A stretch of DNA of 64,000 nucleotides, from contig JBBHKE010000806.1 of assembly GCA_037447655.1 (NCBI GenBank), positions 158,957 to 222,956 of the forward strand. Reading direction: 5' to 3'. Positions 1 through 10,414 of this stretch are shown here, in pieces (the stretch's first letter is position 1; every line of letters begins with the position of its first letter). A model generated the notes under the pieces. That model made no database searches and was not told where the DNA came from. It saw only the letters and a program-made list of their open reading frames with translations. This DNA comes from Zygnema cylindricum. Lineage: Eukaryota; Streptophyta; Zygnematophyceae; Zygnematales; Zygnemataceae. The position numbers and the translations under genes are program-made.

Positions 1-1387
1 TATATAGTCATTTGGTACTCAGCTAAAGTAGCAACATTTTTTACCCGTAAAAAAGAAAGATGGAAAGAAAAAAAAGAAACAAATTTCAGTTTTTTAGTTG
101 TGATTTTTAGTAGTGAAAAGTCTAGGGTTTCTGTAGTGGATTTTTACGTTTCAACTTTTTAAGTTATGTGCGTTTCACATAATGAAAGAATATTATTTGA
201 TTGTGAGCATAATCCTTCATGATGTTGAAATGATGAAGGAAAATGGGAAAAAGGAAAAAAGGAAAAAAGGGAAAAAGGAAAAAGGAAAAAAAATAATGAA
301 AGGAACGAGGAAAAAAGGAAATGAAGAAAACAAGGAAAAAAAGGAAATGGAGGAAAAAAGGAAAAAAGGAAATGAAGCAAAAAAGGAACATAAGAAAAAC
401 AAAAATGAAGGAAAAAAGTAAAAAAGGAAACGAAGGAAAAAAAAAACGAAAAAGAAGGAAAAAAGGGAAAAATTGAGAAGAGGTGAAAGAGAAAAGAAAA
501 GGAAGTGTAAAATAAAGGTTGAAAAGAAAGGATGTGAATGAATAATCGTGGATTTCTGAATCATAGTTCACACTACGACGTCTTTCTAGTGTGAATATTC
601 GTTGTTATCTATTTATTATCTGCTAATTAAATATTGATAGTATGTATCTACACTATCTTATTGAAATACATAAAATTAATTAGCTTAAAAGTAAAGGCGC
701 GATGGTAAATCATCTGAGTTCATGAAAGAAAAAAGAATGTCACACCAAACCAAACGAAAGTAAACAAGGAAGTGACAAACAAAAAGGATAAGATGAAGGA
801 AGAAATTCAAAACTACATAAAACCAAAAGAAAAAATAAAAAAAATCTCTGAAACCACAAACCCAAACATAGCTAAGTTCCCTATAAGAAATGGCCACTGC
901 TCTGCTTTAATTAAAAAAAAATCTACTTCAATATTGTCATTTTCTTTTTTTTCTTAACTTCACTGATCTGAATTACTGTGGACCAGACAGAAAAGGTCTA
1001 CTGTAAAAGTGTAAAAATATGAATCAATAGTGCGGAAATTAATTGCGGGAGTCCACAAACCGTGCGTAATTCCAGAATCCGGTGCGATTTATCATGCGAA
1101 GTCGCACGAAATGTCGAACCTTTTTCGCATTGTTACTGGACTTCACACTGAGTTTCCGCACTTTTTACTGTGAACCTTACGTATTGCACCCGGATATTCC
1201 GGAAAAAAGATTGATCGTCCGATTCACATCGATATGTCATTTATCAAGCAGTGACACATGTCACGCTACCAATTTGACGGTCAAAACTCAAAACCCTGTG
1301 ATGTGACATGTATGTTTTACATTCGTTTCGTACGAACATGTGCATAAATAGTGTTTACACATTTTTCGCACTTTTGAATCTCGCTAT
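1..1387. other. Intergenic, A/purine-rich, no gene seen
   Basis: I see no recognisable gene. About 230-520 is a purine tract of GGAAAAA/GGAAATGAA-type units; open frames across it are low-complexity Lys/Glu or Phe/Ser strings caused by base composition. The rest is AT-rich, with short open frames of no recognisable family. Confidence 0.6.
232..520. repeat. Degenerate GGAAAAA purine tract
   Basis: About 290 bases of nearly pure purine on the plus strand, built from irregular GGAAAAA, GGGAAAAA and GGAAATGAA units. This is a degenerate microsatellite. It is open in several frames but has no coding signature. Confidence 0.8.
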
Positions 1388-1389
1388 TA

Positions 1390-1599
1390 CACCGCGAATC
1401 GTTATTAGCGTAGAAGTTTTTTTAGCGTATAATAATAATTACCGATATAACGCTAATTGGGAATTTGAAAAATTTCAAAGAAATCTTTTACTCTAATTAG
1501 AAATTAGGGTTTTTTTAAAATAGTATGCATAATTCTATTTGAGAATTTAGGAAAAATTTGGGGAAACCGAATTAGCGTTCAACGTAACGATTCGCGGTG
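1390..1599. mobile_element. 210-bp MITE with TA target duplication (family A)
   Basis: The left end CACCGCGAATCGTTATTAGCG is matched in inverted form at the right end (ACGATTCGCGGTG). A TA dinucleotide lies immediately outside each end. The interior is AT-rich and non-coding. The ends resemble those of the elements at 18.6, 20.5, 54.6 and 56.1 kb, so this is one dispersed family. TA duplication suggests Tc1/mariner-type mobilisation; this is inferred, because no matching transposase is visible. Confidence 0.7.
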
Positions 1600-1785
1600 T
1601 AGTGTTAACAACTTTTTCGCCAATTAAAACATATTTTCTTCGTACACACTTGTCCGATTTTCAATTTGAGACCGCCAATCGAAAGCTGAGAATTATATAT
1701 TTCAAACGCAACCGTCGGATCCACAATCCGACAAGTGTGCACGGAGAAAATATGTTTTTAAGTGGCTAAAAAAACATTAACACTA
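1600..1785. mobile_element. Foldback element with about 60-bp inverted arms
   Basis: Begins TAGTGTTAACAAC and ends with a diverged inverse ending TTAACACTA. The arms pair over about 60 bases, including AACATATTTTCT against AGAAAATATGTT and CACACTTGTC against GACAAGTGTG. The loop is about 60 bases. It directly abuts the family A element, and a second diverged family A end (TAGCGATTCACGG) follows at about 1787-1799, so elements are stacked here. Confidence 0.6.
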
Positions 1786-1803
1786 ATAGCGATTCACGGT
1801 ATA

Positions 1804-2103
1804 GTAAAATTCTAAAATGGTTCGATGGCCGACAAAAAAGTTGCGATTCATAATTGTCCAAAGTGGAACTGTACGGAAGCCAGCCATTGGACAAGACAAA
1901 TCCGTTGACTCCATTCTACAAAGTACAAAACTGTACGAAATACTGTACGGTTTCGTACAATTTCTGAAAGCTGTACATAATTGCCGGCAAAAGTGTACTT
2001 CACTAAAAACCGACTCCAAAAGGAGGGTGTGCACAAAAATTCGTACGGCACCGTCCAAATTTCGTTTGAAAAAATACGACCGTACAATAGTCATAAAATG
2101 AAT
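1804..2103. other. Intergenic, no gene seen
   Basis: Contains several GTACGG/CGTACA words and an open plus frame (1817-2101) with no recognisable family. I read it as non-coding DNA resembling MITE interiors. Confidence 0.5.
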
Positions 2104-2620
2104 AGGACCTTCTCCCTCGCCTCACCGCGAGTCCTCACTCTCTTTCTCTTTCCCTCTTTCACTCCCTCCCTCTCCCTCTCTCCCTCTCTCCCTCTCTCCT
2201 CTCTCTCTTCTCTCTCTTCTCTTCTTCTCCCTCTCCCTCTCCCACTCTCTCTCCCTCTCTCTCCCTCTCTCTCCCTCTCTTATCTTTTTTTCTCTTTTGT
2301 TCCTGTTTCCACTTCTTTTCATCACTTCTATCCCTTCATTATCCACACTATTTCTCCTTTTCCCCTAATAAATTTCACTTTTTTCCCCCTCTCCCCCCTC
2401 TATCTTCCCTCCCACTTCCCGCCCTCTTCCCTCTCTCTCCCTTCTCCCCCCTCTCTCTCCTCTCCCCCCTCTCTCTCCTCTCCCCCCTCTCTCTCTTCTC
2501 CCCTCTCTCTCTCCTCTCCCCTCTCTCTCATCTCCCCCCTCTCTCTCCTCTCCCCCCTCTCTCCCCTCTCTCCCCTCTCTCTCCTCTCCCCCCTCCCCAT
2601 GCACCCCTCTCCTCCCAATT
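2104..2620. repeat. Pyrimidine (CT/CCCTCT) tract upstream of GT31 exon 1
   Basis: About 500 bases of CTCCCT, CTCTCC and related units on the plus strand, running up to the proposed first ATG of the galactosyltransferase gene. It may be its promoter or 5' leader. It is open in several frames purely by composition. Confidence 0.75.
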
Positions 2621-5600
2621 ATGCCCTGGCATCCGGGCCCCCCTCGAAAACCTCTCCTTCTCTCTCCCTCTCCTCGACCTCTTCCCCTCCGCTCTCGCTT
2701 CCCTCTACCCCCCTGTATCTTCCTTCTCGCCTCTCTCCTCTCTTTGGCTGGGGCCACTCTCCTTCTCCACCCTCTCCTCTCCCTCCACTACAGTAGAGGA
2801 GGGATAGGAGGAGGGATAGAGAGGGAAGGAACCAAAAAGTTTGGATTATCTTTAATAAAGGGAGGAGAGACAGTGAGGTATTTGGAGAGAAGGGAGAGAG
2901 AGAAGAGATTAAAGGGGAGGGAAAGAAAGTGGGGGAGAGAGAGGGAGAGGGAGGGGGAGAGGGAAGGGGAGAGGGAGGGAGGAAAAGGGAGATGGGGGTT
3001 AAGTGGGATTGGCTTGATATGGGGGATTGAGAGGGAGGGAATGGCCGAATGTATGAGGGAGAGGGAGAAGGAGAGGGATAGGGAGAGAGGTTTGACACGT
3101 GTGAAGGAGGGCTGGGATTTGCGGAGGAAGGTAATGGGGGTAGTGGGCATTCAGTTGAACAGGCTCTCGCTGGATCTGGATTGGGTAGATCCCCCGATCT
3201 TTCCTCTCTGTGTCCACCTCCTTCACTCCTTCCTCTTCCCTTCCTCTTTTCTCTCCCTCCTTCATCTCCTTCCTTCTTCCTCTTCCTTTCCTCCTTCCTT
3301 TCTCTTCCTCTCTCTGCCTCCCTCCATTTCTCCTCCATCTTTCCCTCCTGTCTCTCTCTGCCCCTCTATTCTCCGCACGCCCTCTATCCTCCTCACTACC
3401 TCCCTCCTTCCCTCCCTCCCTCCGTTTTTCTGGAAAAGCACTGTCCATCCTACTTCTCCCGTTCAGCGATGGAAAATAGAAAACAAAACAAAAATAGAAA
3501 AAATGGTGGTTTTTTTTTTCTTTTAAATCAAACTAAAATGATAGTTGAAAGTAATATGATTTAAAATTTGACATGGACCCCAAAAGCCTTCAAAAATTAT
3601 TTTTTCACTCTTTCTTACATTTGATTTCTGTGCCCGTCTATTTTAAATAACTTAAAGCTAAATTTAAATGTTTAAATGCTTAAAACCTTTTTTAAGGTTT
3701 TAAGGGGTTTACCCAATTTTTTATTTTTTTTTAAGTCATCAAATTTCTGAACACCAATAGTGTGGACTGGACTTTTTGTTTTTTCAAAAAAAACTCCTCC
3801 CTCTTTTTTGTCACTTAGAACAAAACATGAATTATTGTGGACCTCAATTTTTTCCAGGCAATTTCCCTCTCCCTTCCAGACTCCCCCCTTCTCTTTTTTT
3901 TGGTTTTATTTTTTGTTTTTTAGAAATGGTGAGTTTATGTGGACAATGTTTAAAAAAAAAAAAAAAAAAAAAAGAAAAACAGTTTCTGGCGTAGAGTTCA
4001 ATCTAATTTGGGTTTGACAACCAAAAAGTAGTGTGGATAATAAGATTTCCAAGATTATAGATTAGCCTACATTGCTAATTAAAAGTTGAAATTATTTCAA
4101 TATTTATTCAAGTCACTATTTCGATAACCATTTCAGTCACTATTTCGATAACTCAGAACTATTTTAATAAGTGATTCAACAGCTATTTGAATATCTATCA
4201 CTATTTCATTACTATTTCAATAACCATTTGAATATTTATGACTATGAAGATAACTATTTCAATAACTATAACCCTATCTATGGCTATTTCAATCAGTATT
4301 TCAAAAACTATTCCACTAACTAATTCAAATAATTAAAACTATTTTGAGTACCTCTATTAGTTGTAAAATGGCTATGTAAACAGGCGCATATATAAATATT
4401 TGTAAAAAATGAAGAAATGACAAAAAATCAAGTTTTTGACAAAAATCATAAGCGACGTCTTTTTTTGAAGAAAAGATAATAAACGGAAGAAAGTTACTTT
4501 TTTGCTTCTCATGGGTACGTTATATTGTTACTTGTTTCGATGATTTTTTCTTCTTTTAAAAATTTATAAACAAAAATTAGTGTGGTTTCCCAAAAGTTGA
4601 GGCAGTAAAACCATGTGTTATTAGTATGTCATTGCCTACATCAGTTTTTATCTATTTGTTTCTCCTCCCCCCTTTTTTTTCTTTTCGAACTGAAAAATGT
4701 GATTCAAACACTCACCGACTTTGCCTCTCTCTCCTCTCCCTCTCTTCCCCGCATTTCCTCTCCCCCTCCGCCTTTGTCCCTCTCCTACTTTCTTTCTCTC
4801 CCTCTCCCTCTACAAACCTACAAGCCCTTCCTGTCTTGGTCAATTTTCAAATTCGAGAACTTTCTTATTCCAAAAAAACTAAGTTTTAAATTATTTCAAA
4901 TCGGGGAACGTTGTCGATCGTTTCCCTTTTGAAATTTTGCCTGATTTGAAATCCATAAAAATTAAAACTGAACCTATACCGGTTCAGGTTTTGTACCGGT
5001 TTCGAATTCATATTTTCAAACTTTTCTAAGTTACCGATTTGAATTCAGAATTTGAATTTGGATCCACACTATTTTTGACTTTCGAATATCCCATTATCCC
5101 ATTTTCCCCCATACCTGCTTGCTAAACCCCTTTGTCCCCACTGTCACTTTCCTCTCCCTCGCCTACCTCTTCTCATTTCTACCCTCTTCTATTTCCTCCT
5201 CTCTTGTCTCCTATCTTCTATCTATTTCTCTTATTTTCCCCCTCCTCTCACACACCCCTCCACTTTCGGTTCCCTCTCGTGTCTCCTCTTTTCCCTCCCC
5301 CTTCTCCACTCTCCTCTCCATCCACTCTCTCCACTCTCCCATCTCTCTCCACGTTCTCCTCTCACTTTCCTTTCACTCCCTCTCACTCTTTCGCTTTTCT
5401 CTCCTCTCTCCTCTCTCTGCTCTCTTCTCTCTCTCCAATCTCATATTTACCCTCTATTCTCTCCCTTTTTCCCTCTCCCCTCTCCCCTCTTCTCCCCGGC
5501 CTTCTCTCTCTTCTCTCTCTCCTCTCTGTCCCCCCCCCGCCCCCCTCCAGACTGGAAGTCTCCACTGGGCTTGTTTTTCGATTCATCGTCGGTCATTCTC

Positions 5601-7085
5601 GAAAACCTGAAGAAGAATTGGAAATTGAGAAAGAGACGAAAAAGTACAACGATATTTTACGAATCGACGTAATCGAAGGATATCACAAATTGAATCGGAA
5701 AACGTACGGTGTATGAATTTGCTTACATTTTTTTTTTCTTTCGTTTTGACTTTGTGAAGTATTGTTTTCTTTCATTTTCCTCCCTTTCTCAGTTTAGGTT
5801 GTCTAGTTTCTCAATGTTTTAACTTTTATGGTTTTAATTTTTTTTGTGACATGTAGAGATGACAGTTTTTAAAGTCGAAGTCGGAGTCAAAGTCAAAGTC
5901 AAAGATTTTATTTCACTTTTAATTTTTATTATTTGGAGAATGAACACCTTTTTCTCTCTTTTTTTCTCTCTTTTAATTTGAATTACAAGTCATATACTTT
6001 TAACTATTGTTGTTCTTTTTCCCAACATTAGCTTTTTTCTCCACTCTCCTTTCCTTTTTTCATACTTTGTCTGTCCACTTTCCCCTTTTTGTTTAATAAC
6101 TAATTTTTCTCCTTTTTCAAAAAAATTCAGGCTTAAATTTTTTCAAGCGGTTTATGAACTTTTTGACGCCGAATTTTACGTAAAAGTGGATGACGACGTT
6201 TACCTTCGACCAGGTGCCTTTTTTTCCCATTTTTTCCCTTTCACCCTCTCTGTCTCATCTCTCTCACTCTGCCTTTGCATCCTTCTCTCCCTCTCCCTCT
6301 CCCTCCCGCTCTCACTCTCCCTCTCCCCTTCACCTCTCCCTCTCCCTCTCCCTCTCCCTCGCCCCCCCTCTCTCTCCCTTGTTAAAAATTGTAGGCGTTT
6401 GGTGAAACAAGACCTGTGGCATTTTCTTTTTTTTTGGTTTCCTCTCCCTCTCCCTCTCCCTCTCCCTCTCCTCTCCTCCCTCTCCCTCTCCCCTCTCCCT
6501 CTCCCTCTCCCTCTCCCTCTCCCTCTCCCTCTCCCTCTCCCTCTCCCTCTCCCTCTCCCTCTCCCTCTCCCTCTCCCTCTCCCCTCTCCCTCTCCCTCTC
6601 CCTCTCCCTCTCCCTCTCCCTCTCCCTCTCCCTCTCCCTCTCCCCTCTCCCTCTCTCCCCTCTCCCTCTCCCTCTCCCCTCTCCCTCTCCCTCTCCCTCT
6701 CCCTCTCCCTCTCTCCCTCTCTCTCTCCCTCTCCTACTCCCTCTCCCTCTCTTTTCCCCTCTCACTCTCCTTTTCCCTCTCCCTTCTCCTTCTCCCCTCT
6801 CCCTCTCCCTCTCCCTCTCCCTCTCTCCCTCTCCCCCCTCTCCCTCTCCCCCTCCCTCTCCCTCTCCCCTCTCTCTCCCTCGTTAAAAATTGTAGGCGTT
6901 TGGTGAAACAAAACCTGTGGCATTTCCTTTTCTTTTGGCTTCCTGTTTGTCTCTGAATTTCAACCCTCTCTCTCTCTCTCCCTCTCTCCCTCTCTCTACC
7001 CTCTGTCTGGCTCCTCTGTCTCTCCCTCTCTTGCTCCCTCTCTCCCCATATCTCTCTCTTTCTCTCTCTCTTTTTCTCTCTATTA

Positions 7086-7117
<32 letters not shown>

Positions 7118-7272
7118 TTTCTCTCTCTTTCTCTCTCTCTTCTCTCTCTCTTTCTCTCTCTTTTTCAGACCGTTTGGGATATTTATTGGCCCAGGAATCG
7201 GGCCGCATAAAAGGGGTGTATATCGGATGTATGAAAAAGGGACCTGTTGTTAAAGATCCCAATTTCAAGTGG

Positions 7273-7328
<56 letters not shown>

Positions 7329-7430
7329 ATTGTCTCTCTCTCTCTAGGCGTTTACTCTCTTTCAAGACCTGTGGCATTTTCTTTTTTTTTGGTTTCCTGT
7401 TTGTCTCTGAATTTAAACCCTCTCCTCTCT

Positions 7431-7489
<59 letters not shown>

Positions 7490-7639
7490 TTCTCTCTTTC
7501 TCTCTCTCTTCCTCTCTCTCTTTCTCTCTCTTTTTCAGACCGTTTGGGATATTTATTGGCCCAGGATCGGCCGCATAAAAGGGTGTATATCGGATGTATG
7601 AAAAAGGGACCTGTTGTTAAAGATCCCAATTTCAAGTGG

Positions 7640-7717
<78 letters not shown>

Positions 7718-10414
7718 TCTCTCTCTTTCTCTCTCTCATTTCCTCTCTCCCAGTCTCTCCCAGTCTCTCCCATTTTCCTCCCTCCCTAGGCATTTACTTC
7801 GTTCAAAATATTACCAAATTCCTATTCCATTTTTCTGTTATCCTTTTGCTTTAACTCTCTCTCTCTCTCTCTCTCCCCCTCCCTCCCTCCCTCCCTCCCT
7901 CCCTCCCTCCCTCCCTCCCTCCCTCCCTCCCTCCCTCCCTCCCTCCCTCCCTCCCTCCCTCCCTCCCTCCCTCCCTCCCTCCCTCCCTCCCTCCCTCCCT
8001 CCCTCCCTCCCTCCCTCCCTCCCTCCCTCCCTCCCTCCCTCCCTCCCTCCCTCCCTCCCTCCCTCCCTCCCTCCCTCCCTCTCTACCTCCCTCCCTCCCC
8101 CCCTCCCTCCCCCCCTCCCTCCCCCCCTCCCTTTCCCCCTCCCTCCCTCCCTCCCTCCCTCCCTCCCTCCCTCCCTCCCTCCCTCCCTCCCTCCCTCCCT
8201 CCCTCCCTCCCTCCCTCCCTCCCTCCCTCCCTCCCTCCCTCCCTCCCTCCCTCCCTCCCTCCCTCCCTCCCTCCCTCCCTCCCTCCCTCCCTCCCTCCCT
8301 CCCTCCCTCCCTCCCTCCCTCCCTCCCTCCCTCCCTCCCTCCCTCCTCCCTCCCTCCCTCCCTCCCTCCCTCCCTCCCTCCCTCCCTCCCTCCCTCCCTC
8401 CCTCCCTCCCTCCCTCCCTCCCTCCCTCCCTCCCTCCCTCCCTCCCTCCCTCCCTCCCTCCCTCCCTCTCTCTCCAGGTTCGAGCCTAAGGCACACCTCC
8501 TAGGGTCTGAGTACTTCCTCCATGCCTATGGCCCCATCTATGCCCTGTCACAGCCCGTGGTCGCCACCCTCAGCCTGCTGCCGGAGGACAGGTCAGGCCT
8601 CTGCCCTGCTGACGTCAGCAAATACAGTGTCAATCTGTGCAATCGCGTCAGCAGTCTATAGGATGACGTCAGCGATCACTATGACAGAGTCGTCAACCTG
8701 CTTGATGATGTTGGCAACTTTCTTTTGACGACGTCAGCATCGTCCTTTGACGACACAGCAAACGTTATGATGATGTCAGTGACTTGTGTAATGACGTTGG
8801 GAACGTGTTGTGATGACATCAATTAACACCGATGATGTCGCAACCTGCATGGTGATGCCGTAAACGTTCGGCGATGACATCAGCAAAATCCATGATGTCT
8901 TCAGCAGTCTGTTTCATGGTGATGTCAGCAACCAGTATGTTCACTGTCGGCACCCTGCGGCTAATATCAGGAAGCACTATGCTGAGGTCAGCTACCTCCC
9001 TGCTAGTGGTCAGTAACCTCTGCATGGACGTCAGCATACCTATGTTGACATTGGCACCGCGCCTTGAATGTCAGCAACAGTCTCTGCTGATGTCAGGAAG
9101 CACGATGCTGACGTCAGCAACCTATCTGCTAGTGGTCAGTAACCTTGGTGAGGAGACCAGTGTGTCGTAATTAGTGTTGAGTATTCGCGCCCCCTCTCTG
9201 ATATTTGATTCGGGCTACTAGAAAGCCTGCGATATTCGATAATATCGCCAAAATCGTACCATATCACGGTACGACAATAATATAGCGATATACTATTGTG
9301 TGATACACAACGAAAGCAAAACAAAAAAATGTTCAGTGGAAAAAAATGTGCAGCGGCGAAATCTCCCAATTTTTATTATTATTATTATTTTTATTGTTGT
9401 TATTATTGTTTTTCTTTTCATCATTCAGGTGGTATAGATCATTATAAGCTGAGTTTTCCCTTTTTACCTTTCTCCTTTTTTTTTCCCCTTTTTCGTCGTT
9501 GATGGTTATTCCTTTTCCAATTTTGAACACGCTTATTAGAACAGAATTGTGCACCTAATTACAAAACTCACAGAGAATGATATTCAAGAATTATTCAGAA
9601 TTTTCATAACAATTTAAATTCGATTCAAAATCATAATAAATAAATGATGTGAAGAATTTAGAGTGCAAAAAATAATTCAGAATTCTTAACTCTGAAATCT
9701 AATTGGAGAATGTATAATTAAGAATGAAGACTTCTGAATTCTAAATTTTGAACTCAGAATTCATAATTCAAAATGTAGAGTGCAAAATTTTGAATTCTGG
9801 ATTATGATTTCTGAATTGAGAGTTCAGAAATCAAGATTCAGAAGATTCAGAGCCAGGATAGAGGAAAGAAGACCGGAGAAAAGTGAAGTTCCGGAAGCGG
9901 CGAGATGGAAGGACAGGAGGAAGTGTAGAAGTGAACGAGCGAGAGCCGGAGAGGGGAAATTTATGTCAGGTTGCATGTTTGCTGATGTCATCATAGCCAT
10001 CCGATTTGATTATATGTTTTGCCGACGTCAGCATTGCTATCAGATGTCATGTTTGCTGACGTCAGCACCATCCGCTTGCATATTTGCTGAGGACAGCACA
10101 GCTATCCTAGTCTATTTGCTAATGTCAGCATAACCATCAGATCGTATGTTTGCTGATATCCCAGGATTACCATCGGCTTGTAATTTTGCTAACGCCAGCT
10201 TTATCATCAGATGGCCTGTTTGCTGACGTCAGGAGGTGGGTGACGTGGCAGTCTGCGCATGTTCATGAATGAGGATGTGATGGTGGGAGCGTGGATGTTG
10301 GCGTTGAATGTGGCCTATGAGGACACGAGGGCGATGTGTGAGCCGGAGTGCACAAAGCAATCGGTGGCTGTGTGGGACATTCCCACGTGCTCCGGTGAGG
10401 AAAAGCTTCGTTAA
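2621..10414 (+). CDS. GT31 beta-1,3-galactosyltransferase, exons split by microsatellite introns
   Basis: Golgi type II glycosyltransferase (GT31), matching the plant group whose motifs read [13 protein letters not shown] and SVAVWDIP. Exons: 1, 2621 to about 3155-3184 (basic Pro-rich tail, membrane segment around residues 32-51, Arg/Glu/Gly-rich stem, then [11 protein letters not shown]); 5551-5703 ([20 protein letters not shown]); 6131-6213 ([13 protein letters not shown] with the Asp triad); one of 7169-7271 or 7539-7638 ([25 protein letters not shown]); 8478-8591 ([19 protein letters not shown]); 10252 onward ([36 protein letters not shown]). All downstream junctions are GT-AG and in phase. 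The exon coding the usual RRxxLRxTW segment was not found between 3.2 and 5.5 kb. The last exon reads CSG then EEKLR and TAA at 10414; relatives continue with GLCNPE, so a donor at 10395 to an unseen exon is possible. The family is certain; exon 1 and both gene ends are less so. Confidence 0.82.
2800..3130 (+). repeat. GA-rich tract inside proposed GT31 exon 1
   Basis: Plus-strand purine tract (GGGAGA, GAGAGGGA units) flanked by the pyrimidine tracts at 2.1-2.8 and 3.2-3.44 kb. In the frame of the ATG at 2621 it codes an Arg/Glu/Gly-rich stretch between the membrane segment and the [11 protein letters not shown] motif, with no stop codon. Confidence 0.65.
3185..5550 (+). other. GT31 intron region (first intron or introns)
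   Basis: Pyrimidine tracts at about 3190-3440, 4720-4810 and 5140-5550 with AT-rich DNA between. At 4095-4330 a TATTTCAATAACTATTTC-like unit recurs irregularly. The last tract ends in a C-run and CCTCCAG, the splice acceptor of the 5551 exon. I could not place the expected RRxxLRxTW exon here. Confidence 0.6.
6429..6880 (+). repeat. (CCCTCT)n microsatellite in GT31 intron
   Basis: About 450 bases of CCCTCT hexamers with minor interruptions, between two copies of a unique segment starting GTTAAAAATTGTAGGCGTTT (6381 and 6882). Long open frames of Leu/Pro/Ser on both strands here are compositional. Confidence 0.95.
7278..7330 (+). repeat. (CT)n microsatellite
   Basis: Pure CT dinucleotide run just after the 5' splice site of the first duplicated GT31 exon. 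Confidence 0.95.
7644..7735 (+). repeat. (CT)n microsatellite
   Basis: CT dinucleotide run just after the 5' splice site of the second duplicated GT31 exon, paralleling the run at 7278. Confidence 0.95.
7862..8476 (+). repeat. (CCCT)n array of about 600 bp
   Basis: A short CT run leads into roughly 150 copies of CCCT, interrupted near 8082-8130 (CTCTACC, C6-C7 runs) and by a 1-base phase slip near 8345. It ends as CTCTCTCTCCAG, the acceptor of the GT31 exon at 8478. The complementary strand is (GGGA)n, which matches the G-quadruplex consensus continuously. Confidence 0.95.
8600..9165 (+). repeat. Degenerate TGACGTCAGCA minisatellite, left block
   Basis: Irregular repeats of about 30-40 bp with core TGACGTCAGC or variants (GATGTCAGC, GACATCAGC), for example at 8608, 8663, 8875, 8930 and 9107. 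It lies in the GT31 intron after the 8478-8591 exon. TGACGTCA is the palindromic CRE/bZIP consensus. Confidence 0.75.
9171..9960. other. Insert splitting the TGACGTCA minisatellite; starts like a hAT end
   Basis: The repeat array stops at about 9165 and resumes at about 9962. The intervening DNA starts TAGTGTTGAGTATTCG, close to the hAT-type ends TAGTGTTGTGTATCGG (24653) and TAGTGTTGGGTATCG (27999), followed by ATATCG-rich sequence. I found no matching right end, so it is a truncated element or more than one insertion. The rest is AT-rich, with a TTATTA run at 9373-9415 and AGAATTC/GAATTCT-rich sequence at about 9590-9850. Confidence 0.4.
9962..10245 (+). repeat. Degenerate TGACGTCAGCA minisatellite, right block
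   Basis: Same family as the left block, here with a unit near TTTGCTGACGTCAGCA...CATCAGAT of about 40 bp. Examples lie at 10023, 10055 and 10221. It runs to the acceptor of the last GT31 exon at 10252. Confidence 0.7.

Larger units (their letters stand above)
6882..7785 (+). repeat. Tandem duplication of a GT31 exon with its intron
   Basis: Two units of about 450 bases. Each runs from a TAGGCGTTT...ACCTGTGGCATTT segment, through TTTGTCTCTGAATTT and CT repeats, to TTTTTCAG and the exon DRLGYLLAQ...KDPNFKW with a GTATTTCTC donor. The exon copies are 7169-7271 (103 nt) and 7539-7638 (100 nt). They differ mainly by three single-base insertions in the first copy, changing ESGRIKGVY to DRPHKRVY; the second copy fits the family better. 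Partial unit starts also occur at 6381 and about 7786. Confidence 0.85.

Noticed and set aside
6186-8489. Long Pro/Leu/Ser and Arg/Glu/Gly open frames on both strands, up to about 290 codons
   Set aside because: They follow CT, CCCTCT and CCCT repeats that contain no stop in several frames. Only the short GT31 exons embedded in them match a family.
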